From the NCBI RefSeq assembly GCF_009765355.1, contig NZ_VTHK01000016.1:62001-126000 (forward strand): a DNA stretch of 64,000 bases. Reading direction: 5' to 3'. Below are positions 8,559 through 16,574 of this stretch, in pieces; positions within the stretch are counted from its first letter, which is position 1; each line of letters starts with the position of its first letter. Origin of the DNA: Amycolatopsis anabasis (GTDB taxonomy: Bacteria; Actinomycetota; Actinomycetes; Mycobacteriales; Pseudonocardiaceae). The notes beneath the pieces are model-generated. The model was not told the DNA's origin. It made no database searches and worked only from the letters and a program-made list of their open reading frames with translations. Position numbers and translations under genes: made by a program.

Positions 8559-8956
8559 CGCGCCGCCTCTGCGAATGGCAGCGGGCACCGCGGGGTCGCG
8601 GCGCAGTCCGCCAGATCGTCACATCCGGCCGCGAGCGCGGCGCGCAGGGTGTCCCGGACGGCCCGCAGGTCGGCGATCTTCGCCTCGATCTCGTCCAGTT
8701 TGCCCGCGGCGCGCTGGTGCAGCCCGGTCCGGCGGCGCCGCCCCAGCAGTTCGGCGACCTCGCCGAGCGTGAAGCCGAGCCGCTGGGCCGTCTTGATCAT
8801 CCGCAACCGGTCGACCGCCTCCGGCGGGTAGAGCCGGTGACCGCCGAGGGATCGCCCGGGCTCGGCGAGCAGGCCGCGCCGCTCGTAGTAGCGCAGCGTC
8901 TGCGGGTGCACCCCGGCGGCCTCGGCCAGTTCGCCGCTGCGCAGCCCGGCGCTCAC
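8555..8956 (-). CDS. MerR-family regulator, probable heavy-metal sensor
   Basis: 133 residues from a GTG at 8956. The N-terminal MerR DNA-binding domain is clear (LRSGELAEAAGVHPQTLRYYERRGLLAEPGRSLGGHRLYPPEAVDRLRMIKTAQRLGFTLGEVAELL), followed by the long dimerisation helix (KLDEIEAKIADLRAVRDTLRAAL) and a Cys-rich tail GCDDLADCAATPRCP. The tail resembles the metal loop of ZntR/CueR/MerR relatives, but the mercury-type Cys before the long helix is absent. It overlaps the upstream gene and downstream ynfA by GTGA on both sides. Which metal or oxidant is sensed cannot be decided from sequence. Confidence 0.87.
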   Translation of the reverse strand: MSAGLRSGELAEAAGVHPQTLRYYERRGLLAEPGRSLGGHRLYPPEAVDRLRMIKTAQRLGFTLGEVAELLGRRRRTGLHQRAAGKLDEIEAKIADLRAVRDTLRAALAAGCDDLADCAATPRCPLPFAEAAR

Positions 8957-9291
8957 CGGCGACCGGCCCGCTCGGCCAGCGCGTCGAGCACCTCGCGGTG
9001 GTTCGCCGGTACGCCGATGTCCAGCCGCAGCCGATCGGCGGCGGTGCGGGTCACGTCGAAGGTGAAGAAGGTGCAGCACTCGGTCTCTCGCCGCACCAGG
9101 TCCCGGACCGTCTCCTCGACGTCCGCTCCCCCGGCCAGCGTCAGCGTCAGGCGGGTCGGCTCCGGCCGGTCCAGCGCCCGCACGGCGGTCGCGAACAGGG
9201 CGTCGAACTCCGCCTCCCGCAGGGGCTGCTGCTCGGTGGGCAGCGTGCAGGACTCCGCCGCCCACGCGCTCTTCGGCTCGTGCTCGTTCAT
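8953..9291 (-). CDS. Unknown protein with conserved-looking Cys pair, first gene of MerR operon
   Basis: 112 residues, no domain I can name. It has an N-terminal segment with one Cys (AESCTLPTEQQPLREAEFDALF), a predicted beta strand TRLTLTLAGG, and a striking ETECCTFFTFDV motif followed by another strand and a C-terminal helix (NHREVLDALAERAG). The adjacent cysteines and the operon with a MerR regulator and YnfA suggest a metal-binding or thiol role; this is inference. It overlaps merR by GTGA and has its own ATG at 9291, with GTGGGGGC just upstream as a weak ribosome site. Confidence 0.78.
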   Translation of the reverse strand: MNEHEPKSAWAAESCTLPTEQQPLREAEFDALFATAVRALDRPEPTRLTLTLAGGADVEETVRDLVRRETECCTFFTFDVTRTAADRLRLDIGVPANHREVLDALAERAGRR

Positions 9292-9392
9292 GCCCCCACG
9301 GTAAGCCCGTACCGCGGTACGGATTTCCAGTTAGGGTGCTTCTCCAGATGCCGGAAACGACGGCGCGTGAGCGCGGAAACGGAACGGACCAG

Positions 9393-10520
9393 ATGCCATC
9401 GCTGACCCGAGTAGTCGTCGCGCCGGACAAGTTCAAGGGCACGCTGCCCGCGGACGGGGTCGCCGGAGCCATCGCCGCCGGGCTGCGGCGCGGGCATCCG
9501 GAGGTCGAGGTGCTCGAGTGCCCGATCGCCGACGGCGGGGACGGCACGGTCGCGGCCGCGGTGGCGGCGGGCTTCCGGCACGTTCCCGTGGTGGCCACCG
9601 GCCCGACCGGCAAACCGGTGCAGAGCGGGTACGCCCGCCAGGACGACACCGCGGTCGTCGAACTGGCGGCGGTGTCCGGGCTGAGCCTGCTGCCCGAGGG
9701 CGTCCCGGCCCCGCTGACCGCGAACACCCTGGGCGTCGGCGAACTGATCCGGACCGCGCTCGACGACGGCTGCCGCCGGATCGTGCTCGGGGTCGGGGGC
9801 AGCGCGGGCACCGACGGGGGCGCCGGGATCGCGGTCGCCCTCGGCGCGCGGCTGTACGACGCGCGCGGCGACGAGCTCGCCCCGGGCGGCGCGGCGCTGC
9901 TCGATCTGGACCGGCTCGACCTGAGCGGACTCGATCCGCGGCTGCGCGAGGTCGAGTTCGTGGTGGCCAGCGACGTGGACAACCCGCTGCTCGGCGAGCG
10001 CGGGGCGGCCGCGGTGTACGGGCCGCAGAAGGGCTCCACGCCCGAGGACGTCGCGTTGCTGGAATCCGCGCTGGCGCGGTGGTCGGAGTTCGTGCGCCGC
10101 GAACTCGGCGTGGATCTGGCCGGGGCGCCGGGAGCGGGTGCCGCGGGGGGCGCCGGGTACGCCGCGCTCGCGGTGCTCGGCGCGACCTTCCGGCCCGGCA
10201 TCGACGTGATCCTGGAACTGACCGCGTTCGAAGACCGGCTGCCCGGCGCGAACCTGGTGATCACCGGTGAGGGTTCGCTCGACGAGCAAACCCTGCACGG
10301 CAAGGGCCCGGCCGGGATCGCGGCCACCGCTTCGGCACGCGGGATCCGGGTCGTCGCGATCGCGGGCCGGAACGCGCTGAGCCAGGAATCCTTGACTCAG
10401 CACGGGTTTTCCGCCGCCTACGGGCTCACCGACATCGAACCGGACGTGGCGCGCTGCATGTCGCACACCGCGGAACTCCTCGAGGAACTCGCCGCCCGGG
10501 TCGCCGACGACTGGCTCTAG
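9393..10520 (+). CDS. Glycerate kinase (GarK/GlxK type)
   Basis: 375 residues. Phosphorylates glycerate with ATP to a phosphoglycerate. The family N terminus VVVAPDKFKGTLPADGVAGAIAAGL is clear, followed by CPIADGGDGTVAAAV, TANTLGVGELIRTALDDGCRRIVLGVGGSAGTDGGAG, VASDVDNPLLGERGAAAVYGPQKGS and TGEGSLDEQTLHGKGP. Start taken at the ATG 9393 (MPSLTRVVV); an upstream ATG at 9336 only adds unmatched sequence. It stands alone and converges on the MBL gene with overlapping ends. A second glycerate kinase of the same family lies at 61407-62570. Confidence 0.92.
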   Translation: MPSLTRVVVAPDKFKGTLPADGVAGAIAAGLRRGHPEVEVLECPIADGGDGTVAAAVAAGFRHVPVVATGPTGKPVQSGYARQDDTAVVELAAVSGLSLLPEGVPAPLTANTLGVGELIRTALDDGCRRIVLGVGGSAGTDGGAGIAVALGARLYDARGDELAPGGAALLDLDRLDLSGLDPRLREVEFVVASDVDNPLLGERGAAAVYGPQKGSTPEDVALLESALARWSEFVRRELGVDLAGAPGAGAAGGAGYAALAVLGATFRPGIDVILELTAFEDRLPGANLVITGEGSLDEQTLHGKGPAGIAATASARGIRVVAIAGRNALSQESLTQHGFSAAYGLTDIEPDVARCMSHTAELLEELAARVADDWL

Positions 10521-11230
10521 CTCTGGCCGAACATCATGCGCCACTCGTCGAGGTTGCGCGGGCGGTAGACGAAGTTGTTCTGCCGCACCGACGAAAGCGG
10601 CGCCGACGGCTCGGCCGAGTACAGGTGCCCGGGGTAGACCACCGGATCGCCCGGGAGGTCGGCGAGCCAGCGCAGGCTCCGGTACATCGCGTCCGCGTCC
10701 CCGCCGGGGAAGTCGGTGCGGCCGCAACCCTCCAGGAAGAGCGTGTCCCCGGCCACCAACCGGCCGTCCACCAGGAAGCACTGGCTGCCCGGCGTGTGGC
10801 CGGGTGTGTGCAGCAGGCGGATCTCGACATCGCCGACGGTGAGCACGTCGTCGTGGTCGTGGGCGGCCAGATCGGTGGCGGACACGCCGGTGGTCCGGCG
10901 CACCCATTCGACCTCTTCGCGGTTGACGTGCACCGGCACCTGTTCGCGCGCGAGGAGATCGGCGAGCCCAGGCAGCGAGAAGCCCATCATCTCGCCGCCG
11001 ACGTGGTCGGGGTGGTGGTGGGTGGCCAGCACGCCGGTCAGCCGCATATCGTCCGCCGCGAGCGCGTCGAGCAGGTCACCCACGGCGTAGGCGGGGTCGA
11101 CGACGATCGCTTCCCGGGTCTCCCGATCGCCGATCAGGTAGGCGAAGTTGACCATCTGGGTGGCGACCGGATCACCGGACGCGTAGTCGCGGCCGGACAG
11201 CAGCTGCCGGAAGTACAGGCGATCGGACAT
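10517..11230 (-). CDS. MBL-fold metallohydrolase (glyoxalase II-like)
   Basis: 237 residues of metallo-beta-lactamase fold. The zinc motif THHHPDHVGG gives H71/H73/D75/H76; later ligands are LLHTPGHTPGSQC (His), RLVAGDTLF (Asp) and VVYPGHLYS (His). The overall layout matches hydroxyacylglutathione-hydrolase-like proteins and persulfide-dioxygenase relatives; the substrate is not identified, and in a mycothiol organism a mycothiol thioester or persulfide is plausible. The extra N-terminal segment with VATQMVNFAYLIGDRETREAIVVDPA is typical of this actinobacterial subgroup. Confidence 0.88.
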   Translation of the reverse strand: MSDRLYFRQLLSGRDYASGDPVATQMVNFAYLIGDRETREAIVVDPAYAVGDLLDALAADDMRLTGVLATHHHPDHVGGEMMGFSLPGLADLLAREQVPVHVNREEVEWVRRTTGVSATDLAAHDHDDVLTVGDVEIRLLHTPGHTPGSQCFLVDGRLVAGDTLFLEGCGRTDFPGGDADAMYRSLRWLADLPGDPVVYPGHLYSAEPSAPLSSVRQNNFVYRPRNLDEWRMMFGQS

Positions 11231-11249
11231 GCGACCACCCTAACGACGA

Positions 11250-12002
11250 TCAGCCGAACGGGGTTTTCGGGCGTTCCTGCCGCACGCCGTCGACGACCAC
11301 GTCGACCCGCTCGTCCAGGAAGGCCACCAGACCGGCGATCTTCTGGCTCTCCGCGGTGGGCAGGCGGTAGTACCACGCGATGTCGGCGTGCAGCTGGTCG
11401 CCGATGCGCACCGACCAGTACTCCGCGTCCCCCTTGTACGGGCAGCGGGTGATCTTGTCGCTCGGTTCGACCAGATCCATCCGGACGTCGGTCTTCGGCA
11501 GGTAGTACCGCGTCGGCAGGCCGGTCTCGAAGAGCAGCCGCGGACTGCGCGATTCGGCGACGGTCACCCCGTCGATCTCGATCCGGACGTGCCGCGAACT
11601 GGCCAGGATGTCCACTCGCTTGTACGGGTCGCGGGGGTGGACGAAGACCTCCTCGTCCTCCTCGAACCAGGCGTCCATCGCGTCCCAGTCCAGCCGCACG
11701 TGCCCGCGGAGGGCCTCGATCGGCGAGTCGGTGTACTCGAGCGCGGCCTCCGGCGCCTCCCGGCCGTTCGCACGCACGGTGAACACCTGGGCTTCGCCCC
11801 GGCTGGGCGAATGCCGGACCTCGTCCGTGGCGACCAGAAGGTCCGCGTCCACGGCATCCTTCGGGAAGTAGTAGGCGGGGTAGTAAGGCACCTCCCAGAC
11901 CAGCAGCGGCCGCACGGTGTCGGCGACGACCCGCCCGCCGAAGAACGCCCGCACCCGCTTGGCCCCCGGTTCCACCCGTACTCGCCCGCGACCTTCGCTC
12001 AT
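11250..12002 (-). CDS. DUF427 protein with two repeats
   Basis: 250 residues made of two DUF427 units, each with the signature of a small beta-sandwich: RVRAFFGGRVVADTVRPLLVWEVPYYPAYYFPKDAV in the first half and RHVRIEIDGVTVAESRSPRLLFETGLPTRYYLPKTDVRMDLVEPSDKITRCPYKGDAEYWSV in the second. Function of the family is not established. Start is taken at ATG 12002; no strong ribosome site is visible and upstream in-frame ATG 12098 would run through the divergent promoter region. Divergent from the MarR gene across about 110 bases. Confidence 0.85.
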   Translation of the reverse strand: MSEGRGRVRVEPGAKRVRAFFGGRVVADTVRPLLVWEVPYYPAYYFPKDAVDADLLVATDEVRHSPSRGEAQVFTVRANGREAPEAALEYTDSPIEALRGHVRLDWDAMDAWFEEDEEVFVHPRDPYKRVDILASSRHVRIEIDGVTVAESRSPRLLFETGLPTRYYLPKTDVRMDLVEPSDKITRCPYKGDAEYWSVRIGDQLHADIAWYYRLPTAESQKIAGLVAFLDERVDVVVDGVRQERPKTPFG

Positions 12003-12115
12003 ACCGCGCACAACCGCCCGGCCGCCCGGGCACTTCCCGGATGTGCCGCCCGTCACAGTCGATCGATCCGGTGCGAAATGGTTTTGCGAATAGAACATCC
12101 GGTTACCATCGATTC

Positions 12116-12598
12116 ATGCCTACCCCCGGGGCGCCCGATCCGGATCTGGTCTTCCTGCTGCAGCAAGCCAGCCACGCGCTGGAGACCGAGATGGCGGTGA
12201 AACTCGCCGAACTCGGCATCACCCCGCGCTGGTACTGCGTCCTCACCAAGGCGATGCCCGGCGACCGGACGCAGAGCCAGATCGCCGAGCTGTCCGCACT
12301 CGACAAGACCACCATGGTGGTGACGGTCGACGAACTGGAGAAGGCCGGGCTGGCGGAGCGAAAGCCGTCCGCCACCGACCGGCGTGCCCGGATCGTCGCG
12401 GTCACCGAGAAGGGCGCCCGGATCGTCGCCGACGCGCACCGGATCGTCACCGGGATCTACGAGGACGTGCTCGCCTCCGCGCCGGGCGGCACCCGGGAAC
12501 CGTTCGTCACCGCGCTCACCGGACTGGTCGGCGACCGGCTGTCCACCCCGCCGCACACCGAACGCCCGATCCGGCGGCACGCGCGACGCGCCACCTGA
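12116..12598 (+). CDS. MarR-family transcriptional regulator
   Basis: 160 residues. Winged helix: WYCVLTKAMPGDRTQSQIAELSALDKTTMVVTVDELEKAGLAERKPSATDRRARIVAVTEKG, including the DRR wing. The start ATG (12116) has no ribosome site but lies seven bases after a TACCAT hexamer (12104-12109), compatible with a leaderless transcript. Divergent from the DUF427 gene. A weak dyad ATGGT...ACCAT flanks the shared promoter. Ligand unknown. Confidence 0.87.
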   Translation: MPTPGAPDPDLVFLLQQASHALETEMAVKLAELGITPRWYCVLTKAMPGDRTQSQIAELSALDKTTMVVTVDELEKAGLAERKPSATDRRARIVAVTEKGARIVADAHRIVTGIYEDVLASAPGGTREPFVTALTGLVGDRLSTPPHTERPIRRHARRAT

Positions 12599-12657
12599 AC
12601 ACGCACCGAACGCCGCATTGAGGTTTCTCCGTGAGTTGGCGGCGCGGTGCCGCCGCC

Positions 12658-12720
12658 GCGAGTTGCACACTCAGGCACGCGAGTTACACGTTCGGGCACG
12701 CGAGTTGCACACTCGGGCAG
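12658..12720 (+). repeat. Three tandem 21-bp repeats, forward array
   Basis: Exactly three 21-base units, consensus GCGAGTTNCACACTCGGGCA plus C or G; the middle unit reads TACACGTT instead of GCACACT. A fourth unit after 12720 is degenerate. The unit order (A: CACACTCAGG, B: ACACGTTCGG, C: CACACTCGGG) recurs in the copies at 12846-12904 and 45681-45750, so the whole three-unit block behaves as one element. Confidence 0.9.
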
Positions 12721-12845
12721 GCGGGTTGTCCGTGTGGGACCCCTCAGGGCGCATTCGGGCTGCCGGATGCGGGGTGCGGGGTGCGGGATCCGGCGGGTTC
12801 CCGATCGCGGTGGCCACCGGGGAGCCGACCGGTGTCGCGGGTGGT

Positions 12846-12904
12846 CCCGAGTGTGTATTTCGCTTGCCCGAATGTGTAGTTCACTTGCCTGAGTGTGGAA
12901 CTCG
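12846..12904 (-). repeat. Three tandem 21-bp repeats, inverted array
   Basis: Reverse complement of the block at 12658-12720, with the same A-B-C order and about ten mismatches over 58 aligned positions. Together the two arrays can form a long imperfect stem with a loop of about 125 bases, or they are independent insertions of one element in opposite orientation. Confidence 0.88.
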
Positions 12905-13036
12905 GCGACCGGAACGAGACTCGCCCCAGCGGGCCCCGCCCGCTCGCGAGTCCCCCGTTTCGGTAGGCGAGTTCGCACCCGGGCACCCGGTGCGAAGCCG
13001 CACACTGAGCAACCTCATTGGGTGCTTGCCCGGCGG

Positions 13037-14491
13037 TCAGGGCATGGGGAGGCGGGTGGCGGCCTGGTCCCAGGGGGCGGCCGGTTCGCATGGGGTGTAA
13101 CGGCGGAGGGTGCAACCGGCGCGCACGAGCGCCCGCAGTTCCGGCAGGCCGCCGCGCACCGCGCCCACCGCCCGCGCCTGCACCAGGGCGTTCCCGAGGG
13201 CCGTGGCCTCGGCGGGCCCGGCCACGACCGGCAGCCCGCAGGCGTCCGCGGTGAGCTGGCAGAGCAACTCGTTCCGGACCCCGCCGCCCACCAGGTGCAC
13301 GACCTCGATCTCCTTGCCGGACAACCGTTGCGCCGCACGCAGGGTGTTCCGGTAGGCGAGCGCGAGGCTGTCCAGCACGCACCGGGTGGTCTCGGCGGGG
13401 GTCGCGGGTTCGGGCTGGCCGGTGTCGGCGCACCACCGCCTGATCCGGGCCGGGATGTCCCCGGGCGCGAGGAAGACCGGATCACCCGGATCGATCACCG
13501 ACCGCAGCGGCGGGCACCCGGCGGCCTCGGCCAGCAGCCCGTCGAGGTCCGGATTCCCCCACGCCCGCCGGGATTCCTGCAGCAGCCACAGGCCCATGAC
13601 GTTGCGCAGGTAGCGGATCGTCCCGTCGACGCCGCCCTCGTTCGTGAAGTTCGCCAGGCGGCTCTCCTCGGTCAGCACCGGCGCGGAGAGTTCCACGCCG
13701 ACCAGTGACCAGGTGCCGCAGGACACGTACCCGAACCGCTCCCCCGTCGCGGGCACCGCGACCACGGCGGACGCGGTGTCGTGCGAACCGACCGCGGTGA
13801 CCGGCACCGGCCCGGGCAGCCCGGCATCCAGGGTGACCGTGCCGGTCAGTTCGCCCGCCGGGTCACCGGGTTCCCGCAACGCCGAGAACAGTTCGGCGCG
13901 GATGCCGAGTTCGGCCATCAGCCCGGTCGCCCAGTGTCCACTGTGGATATCCAGTAGCTGGGTCGTGGAAGCGTTGGTGCGTTCGGTGCCGAGCACCCCG
14001 GTCAGCCAGTAGGAGATCAGGTCCGGGATCAGCAGCAGGTGCCGCGCCGCGGCCAGGCGGGCCGAGACCGCCTCGGACATCACCTGGAACAGCGTGTTGA
14101 TCGGCAGCAGCTGCAGACCGGTGACCGCGTAGAGCCGATCGGCGGGCACTTCGTCGAGCACCCATTCGGTGACGCCGTCGGTCCGGTGGTCCCGGTAGTG
14201 CACCGGCAGCCCGAGCAGCGAACCGTCCGCGTCGAGCAGGCCGTAGTCCACCGCCCAGGAATCGACCCCGATACTGGCCAGCCGCGGGCCGCGGCGCCCG
14301 ATGACCCGCAGGCCGTCCAGAATTCCGCGGTACAGCCCGGGAACGTCCCAGTACAGCGTCTTGCCCAGGTGCACCGGCAGGTTCGCGAACCGGTGCGCCT
14401 CGGTCAGCTCGATCCCCTCGGGACCGACCTCGGCCAGCATCACCCGCCCGCTCGAGGCGCCGAGATCGACCGCCGCGACCGCTGTCACCAT
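13037..14491 (-). CDS. rhaB: Rhamnulokinase
   Basis: 484-residue FGGY-family sugar kinase; phosphorylates L-rhamnulose at C1. Seen: N-terminal phosphate loop VAAVDLGASSGRVMLAEV, GVDSWAVDYGLLDADG, the second domain motif VTAVGSHDTASAVVAVPA with the catalytic Asp, YVSCGTWSLVGVELSAPV, and the FGGY-like VVHLVGGGVRNELLCQLTADACGLPVVAGPAEATALGNALVQA. Start ATG 14491 lies 10 bases after the stop of the aldolase/dehydrogenase gene, making it the last gene of the rhamnose operon. Confidence 0.94.
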   Translation of the reverse strand: MVTAVAAVDLGASSGRVMLAEVGPEGIELTEAHRFANLPVHLGKTLYWDVPGLYRGILDGLRVIGRRGPRLASIGVDSWAVDYGLLDADGSLLGLPVHYRDHRTDGVTEWVLDEVPADRLYAVTGLQLLPINTLFQVMSEAVSARLAAARHLLLIPDLISYWLTGVLGTERTNASTTQLLDIHSGHWATGLMAELGIRAELFSALREPGDPAGELTGTVTLDAGLPGPVPVTAVGSHDTASAVVAVPATGERFGYVSCGTWSLVGVELSAPVLTEESRLANFTNEGGVDGTIRYLRNVMGLWLLQESRRAWGNPDLDGLLAEAAGCPPLRSVIDPGDPVFLAPGDIPARIRRWCADTGQPEPATPAETTRCVLDSLALAYRNTLRAAQRLSGKEIEVVHLVGGGVRNELLCQLTADACGLPVVAGPAEATALGNALVQARAVGAVRGGLPELRALVRAGCTLRRYTPCEPAAPWDQAATRLPMP

Positions 14492-14501
14492 CGACCTCCG
14501 C

Positions 14502-16574
14502 TCATCTCAGGAATGCCGCGGCCACACCGGAATCGACCGGGATGTGCATTCCCGTGCTGCGCGAGAGTTCCCCCGCGGTCAGCACGAACACCGCGGCCGC
14601 CACGTGCTCGGGCAGCACCTCGGCCTTGAGCAGCGTGCGTTTCGCGTAGAAGGCGCCGAGTTCGGACTCGGGCACCCCGTACACCGCCGCGCGCTGCGCG
14701 CCCCAGCCCCCGGCGAAGATCCCCGATCCGCGGACCACCGCGTCCGGGTTGACCCCGTTCACCCGGATCCCGAGCGGCCCCAGTTCGGCCGCCAGCAGCC
14801 GCACCTGATGCGCCTGATCGGCCTTCGCCGCGCCGTAGGCCACGTTGTCCGGGCCCGCGAACACCCCGTTCTTGCTCACGATGTAGATCAGGTCCCCGCC
14901 GAGTCCCTGCTCGGCCATCAGCCGCGCGGCCGCCCGGGACACCAGGAACGAACCCCGGGCCATCACCCGGTGCTGCAGGTCCCAGTCGCCGTCGGTGGTT
15001 TCCACCAGCGGTTTCGACACCGACAGCCCGGCGTTGTTCACCACCAGATCGACCCCGCCGAACGCCAGGCACGCGCGAGCGAACGCGGCGTCCACGGCGG
15101 CCGTGTAGGACACGTCCGCCTCCACCGCCACCGCCACGTCCGCGACCCGCGCCGCACCGGCGCCCGCGTCCGCCGCGACCGCGCCCGCCCGGTCCGGGTC
15201 CAGATCGGCCACCACGACGCACGCCCCCTCGGCGGCCAACCGGCACGCGGTCGCCCGGCCGATCCCGGAACCGCCGCCGGTCACCAGCGCCACCCGCCCG
15301 GCCAGGGGTTTCGGCGCGGGGCGGCGGCGCAGTTTGGCCTCCTCCAGTGCCCAGTACTCGATCCGGAACTTCTCGGCTTCCGGGATCGGCCGGTACTCCG
15401 AAAGCGCCTCCGCGCCCCGCATCACGTTGATCGCGTTGACGTAGAACTCCCCGGCGACCCGCGCGGTCTGCTTGTCCGCGCCGAAGGAGAACATGCCGAC
15501 CCCGGGCACCAGCACGATCGCCGGATCGGCGCCGCGCATCGCGGGCGAATCCGGGATCGCGTACCGCTCGTAGTAGGCCTGGTAGTCGCGCCGGTATTCG
15601 GCGTGCAGCTCGCGCAGGCGCTCGGTGACCTGGAACAGCGGCGCGTCGGCCGGGGTGTCCAGCACCAGCGGCCGGACCTTGGTGCGCAGGAAGTGATCGG
15701 GGCAGGACGTGCCCCGCGCGGCCAGTTCCGGCATCCGGTCCCGGGACAGGAAGTCCAGGACCTCCTCGGTGTCGAGGTAGTGGCCGAGCTGGAAGCGTCC
15801 GGTGTCCGCCCGGCTCGAGGTGGACGCCAGGCCGCGCAGCAGCGGCGCGAGCGCGGCCGCGCGTTCGTGCCGGATGGCCGTCGGCAGCGGCACCCACTCC
15901 GGACGCACCGGCCCGAACGGATCGGGACGGCCCCGGCGTTCGATGAACTCCTGCGCCCGCCGGATGATCTCCAGCGAATTGTCGCGGCACCGGGCGGAAT
16001 CCGGCCCCCACGCGGTGATGCCGTGCCCGCCGAGCACCACGCCGATCGCCTCCGGATCGCGGCGCTGGATCTCCGCGATGTCCAGGCCCAGCTGGAATCC
16101 CGGCCGCCGCCAGGGCACCCAGGCCACCCGGTCGCCGAAGCATTCGCGCACCAGTTCCGGGCCGTCGGCGGCGGTGGCCAGCGCGATCCCCGCGTCCGGA
16201 TGCAGATGATCCACGTGCGGGGCGGTGACCAGCCCGTGCATCGCGGTGTCGATCGACGGCGCCGCGCCGCCCTTGCCGTGCAGGCAGTAGTCGAACGCGG
16301 CGACCATCTCGTCCTCGCGTTCCACCCCGGGGTACACGTCGGCGAGCGCGCGCAGCCGGTCCAGCCGCAGCACCGCCAGGCCGGACTCGGTGAGCGTGCC
16401 GAGATCCCCACCGGATCCCTTGACCCACAACAGTTCCACATCGGTGCCGGTGACCGGATCCGGCGCTTTCGCCTTCACCGAAGCGTTTCCGCCCGCGTAG
16501 TTGGTGTTCCGCGGATCGGTGCCGAGAACATGGCAGCGGTCCAGCAGTTCGGTGACCTCGACCGGCGTGCCCAT
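14502..16574 (-). CDS. rhaD: Bifunctional rhamnulose-1-phosphate aldolase / short-chain dehydrogenase
   Basis: 690-residue fusion. Residues ~1-400 are a class II aldolase domain (NTNYAGGNASVKA, LWVKGSGGDLGTL, APHVDHLHPDAGIALA giving the zinc His residues, GVVLGGHGITAWG). Residues ~430-690 are a Rossmann short-chain dehydrogenase (GRVALVTGGGSGIGRATACRLAAEGACVVVADLD, NNAGLS, YGAAKADQAHQVRLLAAELGPLGIRVNGVNPD). The aldolase cleaves rhamnulose-1-phosphate to DHAP and L-lactaldehyde; the dehydrogenase is thought to oxidise lactaldehyde to lactate. The ATG overlaps the rhaI stop as TGATG. Confidence 0.94.
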   Translation of the reverse strand: MGTPVEVTELLDRCHVLGTDPRNTNYAGGNASVKAKAPDPVTGTDVELLWVKGSGGDLGTLTESGLAVLRLDRLRALADVYPGVEREDEMVAAFDYCLHGKGGAAPSIDTAMHGLVTAPHVDHLHPDAGIALATAADGPELVRECFGDRVAWVPWRRPGFQLGLDIAEIQRRDPEAIGVVLGGHGITAWGPDSARCRDNSLEIIRRAQEFIERRGRPDPFGPVRPEWVPLPTAIRHERAAALAPLLRGLASTSSRADTGRFQLGHYLDTEEVLDFLSRDRMPELAARGTSCPDHFLRTKVRPLVLDTPADAPLFQVTERLRELHAEYRRDYQAYYERYAIPDSPAMRGADPAIVLVPGVGMFSFGADKQTARVAGEFYVNAINVMRGAEALSEYRPIPEAEKFRIEYWALEEAKLRRRPAPKPLAGRVALVTGGGSGIGRATACRLAAEGACVVVADLDPDRAGAVAADAGAGAARVADVAVAVEADVSYTAAVDAAFARACLAFGGVDLVVNNAGLSVSKPLVETTDGDWDLQHRVMARGSFLVSRAAARLMAEQGLGGDLIYIVSKNGVFAGPDNVAYGAAKADQAHQVRLLAAELGPLGIRVNGVNPDAVVRGSGIFAGGWGAQRAAVYGVPESELGAFYAKRTLLKAEVLPEHVAAAVFVLTAGELSRSTGMHIPVDSGVAAAFLR

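Larger units (their letters stand above)
12599..13036. other. Non-coding stretch with inverted 21-bp repeat arrays
   Basis: 438 bases between the MarR stop and the rhaB stop, with no credible gene. Short open frames here simply read through repeats of 7 codons. It contains the two repeat arrays listed separately, plus degraded single units near 12966 (GCGAGTTCGCACCCGGGCAC). Between the arrays (12721-12845) the sequence is GC-rich with no recognisable signal. Confidence 0.7.

Noticed and set aside
8555..10327. 590-residue frame extending the MerR gene upstream
   Set aside because: The extra N-terminal part is antisense to the glycerate kinase and low-complexity. The MerR domain starts at the GTG 8956 coupled to the upstream gene.
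12631..12892. Small proteins of 81-82 residues reading through the repeat region
   Set aside because: They consist of the 7-codon translation of the repeat and have no ribosome site or domain.
12658..12904. CRISPR array
   Set aside because: Units are 21-bp direct tandem repeats with no spacers between them, and no cas genes are near.
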